NCBI GenBank assembly: GCA_037367355.1
Contig: CM074701.1
Coordinates: 2,170,001 to 2,234,000, forward strand
Origin: Neoscytalidium dimidiatum
Lineage: Eukaryota > Ascomycota > Dothideomycetes > Botryosphaeriales > Botryosphaeriaceae
Reading direction: 5' to 3'
Length of the DNA stretch: 64,000 bases
Shown: piece by piece, positions 60,881-64,000 of the stretch
How the letters are laid out: the number at the start of each line of letters is the position of its first letter
Numbering within the stretch: position 1 is the first letter of the stretch
Notes under the pieces: generated by a model
Told to the model about the DNA's origin: nothing
The model's database searches: none
The model's input: the letters and a program-made list of their open reading frames with translations, nothing else
Translations under genes and position numbers: made by a program

Positions 60881-61909
60881 GTTGATGGCTCTGTTGAAGG
60901 GCGTTGGAGAGGACTGGGGGTGTTTGGGGTACGAAGCAAGCGTGGTGTCGGACTTCTTTAACAGGGAGAAGTCAGTGAAAAGCTGCCCCGCGATGGCACA
61001 GAGCACTTGCCAGCGGGCAGTGTCGGGCCGAGTAGTTGGCACGCGGCGTGAGTGGCGGGTCTGCTGGCGGTGGGATGTCCGGGGGCCGCTGACTCACGAG
61101 CCGCACGAAGACGTAATGCTGGAGACACTCACTCTCACCTCCGGGGACTCGCGACGTTCATTCCAGGCGTCAAGCGCGGGTGGAGGGAGGGTGTCAGGCC
61201 AGGCAAAGGCGGTTTCTTGCGTCTGCTGCACCACAATGGCACGTAGCCCTCGCGTTGGGCCATGGTGGGCAGCTCTCCGATAACGGCACCCCGGGCGATG
61301 CCAGATAAGCTCTTCCGGTTGACCTGTGCCGGCGGGAACGGACCCAGTGATGCCGTAAGGCGAGCCTGGCTGTTGATGCTTCTGGTAAATCTTCCCTGCC
61401 TGCTACACGAATTACGGCATTCGCATAGCGTAATGGCCCTGCGTCTGTGCCCTGGCGTGCGGCTGTTGCCAGGCCTTGCCGGTGCAGCGAGTTTAGCAGC
61501 GCACGCGAGAGCCAGGCACACCACAGCTCTTGCTTCAAATTTGGGCTGGTTGGTTTGATGCAGGCTAAGGAGGAGTTTCCGGCGGAGCTGCAGGGCTGAG
61601 GCGCGGTTCGAGCTGCAGCAGGTGGTTTCGGTCAGCACAGCCTAGAAGCGGCGAGGCTGGAGGCGATCGTCCCGGCATGCGGTTATCTATCGTGGCGCCG
61701 CGCTGTGCTCTGGCTGGACGCCTGCCTGTGCTGAGGCTTGCAAGGCCGCGTCCCTTATCCAGCACCCCACCAACCACTGCGCCATGTCCACCACGCCTCT
61801 AGCCTCTACGCCCCCAGAGCTCTGCCGACCACCTCCGCAGCCACCCCTCCTCGCTCCTTAACTATCTCTCACGCGACACGGACCCAAGCTTCTTCAACAG
61901 TTGCCCGCC
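60881..61909. other. Divergent intergenic between SDR and glutamine synthetase-like genes
   Basis: About 1 kb containing both promoters. Frames of up to 167 codons on the minus strand have no family and no consistent structure, so none is called. Confidence 0.5.
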
Positions 61910-63597
61910 ATGTCGCCGCCGCATCCATCCGAAATCACCGCCGCTAGCCTGCCCGAGCTACTGAAGGACGATGCTGCCGTCAAGGTCGGCGGCATTGACG
62001 TCGATGGCATCCTGCGTGGCAAGCTGATGGCCAAGTCCAAGTTCCTCTCCATCGCAGAGGCTGGCTTTGGCTTCTGCTCCGTCATCTTCGGCTGGGACAT
62101 GCACGACCAGACCTACTTCAAGGAGCTCAAGATTAGCAACGCCGAGAATGGCTACCGCGACGTCATCGCCGTCCCCGACCTGTCCTCGTACAGGCGCATT
62201 CCGTGGGAGAACAACGTTCCCTTCTTCCTCGTCAGCTTCTTCGATCCGGATACAAGCGAGAGCGTGAGCGCGTGCCCCAGGTCGCTGCTGCGGAGGACGG
62301 TCGACAAGCTCAAGGCGCAGGGCATGGGCGCAATGGCTGGAGGTAGGTCTGACGCGTACGCTTCAGAGGGCATACCATGCGCTATGAACCGCTCCGCATA
62401 CGACGCGTGACGATGTGGTTGAGCTAATCATTCACGATGTTTTCTTCTACAGCGGAGTACGAGTTCTACCAATTCAAGGCCCCGACCTCTCAAGATGGCA
62501 GCGAGCGGAACTCTTCGTCGACCGCCGCATTCCTCAGAGACAACCCGACTCACCAGCTGCCGGCCCTGACGGAGGGGATGTTTGGTTACAGCTTGACTCG
62601 GCCCGTGCATAACCAAGAGTACTACTACGGTATTTTCGATGCCTGCGCTCAATTCAGATGTGGCATCGAGGGTTGGCACACTGAGAGTGGGCCGGGTGTT
62701 TTTGAAGCCGTAAGCGCTGCGGAAATTCACACAATGTTAGGACAAAACAGGTTTCTGATAACCGTTGCTAGGCGCTCGAATTTGGTGAAATCACCGAGAT
62801 GGCGGACAAGGCCGCGCTTTTCAAGTGAGCAACTGCTAGACAACTAGCTGTCCAGCAGGTGACTAACTATGTGCAGGCTCACTGTCAAGTCTCTTGGCTC
62901 CAAATTTGGCATTACACCCTGCTTTATGGCGAAACCGCGCGCAGGCCTCCCTGGAAACAGCGGTCATATGCATGTCTCGCTGGTTGACAGCAGCGGCAAG
63001 AACCTGTTCTACAGGGGGTCTGAAGACCCCAACCCGCCATACCCGGACGTGCGGTACCTGTCAGATCTTGGTCGCCATTTCCTGGCAGGCTTGCTGGAGG
63101 GTCTCCCCGACATTATGCCCATCGTGGCGCCCACTATCAACAGCTACAAGCGCCTCGTTGAGAACTTCTGGGCTCCCGTGACTGTGTCCTGGGGGCTCGA
63201 GCACCGCGCAGCTTCCATCCGCCTCATTACGCCTCCCACCGCCAGCCCGAAGGCGTGCCGTTTCGAAGTCCGCGTCCCTGGCGCTGACGCGAATCCGCAT
63301 CTCGTGCTTGCAGCTATCCTGGCGCTCGGCTGGCGCGGTGTCGAGAAGAAGCTAGAACTTACTCTACCCCCGCTTGGTAAGGGCCAGGACGTTGGTGGCG
63401 CGGATGACAAGGGCCAGCGACTGGCAAAGAGCTTGAAGGAGGCAACAGCGACTATGGCGAGGCCTGACAGCGTGGCCAGAGAAGCGTTGGGCGATGAGTT
63501 CGTGGAACACTTCTGTGGCACCAGAGAGCATGAGATCAGGCTGTGGGACGAAGCTGTCACGGATTGGGAATTCAGGCGATACATTGAGACTGTCTGA
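61910..63597 (+). CDS. Type I glutamine synthetase-like enzyme
   Basis: ATP-dependent ligase of the GlnA/GSI fold, 487 aa, exons 61910-62342, 62453-62709, 62772-62824 and 62877-63597. The beta-grasp N-domain is at residues 1-110 (VKVGGIDVDGILRGKLM). Catalytic domain motifs are AEYEFYQF (metal-binding Glu, rebuilt by splicing), GNSGHMHVSL (His and N/H loop), APTINSYKRL and SIRLITPP, RFEVRVPGADANPHL. Eukaryotic housekeeping glutamine synthetase is type II, so this is a separate enzyme, related to the C-terminal half of fungal FluG and to bacterial gamma-glutamylpolyamine synthetases, but without the amidohydrolase half of FluG. Substrate uncertain. No transit peptide. The start at 61910 is the first true ATG. 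Confidence 0.9.
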
Positions 63598-64000
63598 GCA
63601 AAGCGTCGTTTCCTTGTCTATTTTACCAGCAGGACAGTTTGAAGTTCATGATATCCCCCTATCATTGACATGTTATGAGCATGGGCCCTTTTCAATAAGA
63701 AATGAGAGTCTTTATTGAATTTTTCTCGAACTCCCTCTGCAATATGCAAGACGAACACATATAATTGGCTAATGATGGACAAGCCACCAGGCAATACCGC
63801 TCAGTGTGCTTATCTGTAAAGGGTTGTGCACTGTCGCAGTGAACCCATGCTCGAGGCTCCGGCAGATCGGATTGCGTGCTCGCGTGCCAAATTACCAGGC
63901 TATATGTGCAAGCCCCCGGATTCACACCAAGCATTTCGGATGCATGCCGTTCTCCACAGCCACTTGTGCTTGGCAATTTCTTATTTCATTGATGCTCCTT
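63598..64000. other. 3' flank of the glutamine synthetase-like gene
   Basis: Likely 3' UTR and intergenic DNA to the window edge; no gene is seen. Confidence 0.5.

Overview
This is a nuclear chromosome segment of a filamentous ascomycete (Pezizomycotina). The evidence is dense protein genes with several short introns each (mostly about 50-120 bp, GT...AG), a fungus-specific elongation factor 3, a Zn2Cys6 transcription factor, the methylcitrate-cycle enzymes, and one decayed non-LTR retrotransposon. I rebuilt exon structures by hand. For every complete gene model the exon lengths sum to a multiple of three and conserved motifs read through the junctions. I saw no rRNA, tRNA or CRISPR.

Left part (1-20.5 kb). 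On the minus strand are the RGS-domain membrane protein (cut by the window edge), a 10-TM drug/metabolite-type transporter, elongation factor 3, a kinase-like protein with a modified DFG motif, and a mitochondrial 2-methylisocitrate lyase. The lyase is divergent from a 2-methylcitrate synthase on the plus strand, so two enzymes of propionyl-CoA detoxification share a 596-bp promoter region. A LINE relic lies at about 12.0-12.7 kb. A broken NmrA-like reductase gene (frameshift plus in-frame stop) closes this part.

Middle part (20.5-42.1 kb). Only one convincing gene is present: a 434-aa Zn2Cys6 transcription factor at 31.8-33.2 kb. It is flanked by about 11.2 kb and 8.9 kb without genes. The non-coding DNA is GC-rich and full of simple repeats: (CA)n/(CACG)n, (GAT)n, (CCCTG)n, (CAGCAC)n, (GGCAGC)n, (CCCATG)n and (GGCT)n. 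Long intergenic flanks like this are typical of tightly controlled developmental regulators.

Right part (42-64 kb). This is a gene-dense stretch: a DUF2461 protein with a 20-nt microexon and a 1.68-kb intron; TYW3 (tRNA wybutosine synthesis), divergent from it; a class I methyltransferase; a dienelactone hydrolase; a cupin protein; a DUF262 protein with a long disordered tail and a SUMO-interaction-like motif; a membrane-anchored aldehyde dehydrogenase with a 7-nt microexon; a short-chain dehydrogenase; and a type I glutamine synthetase-like enzyme. Apart from the methylcitrate pair I see no pathway cluster; the other neighbours look like ordinary, independently regulated genes.
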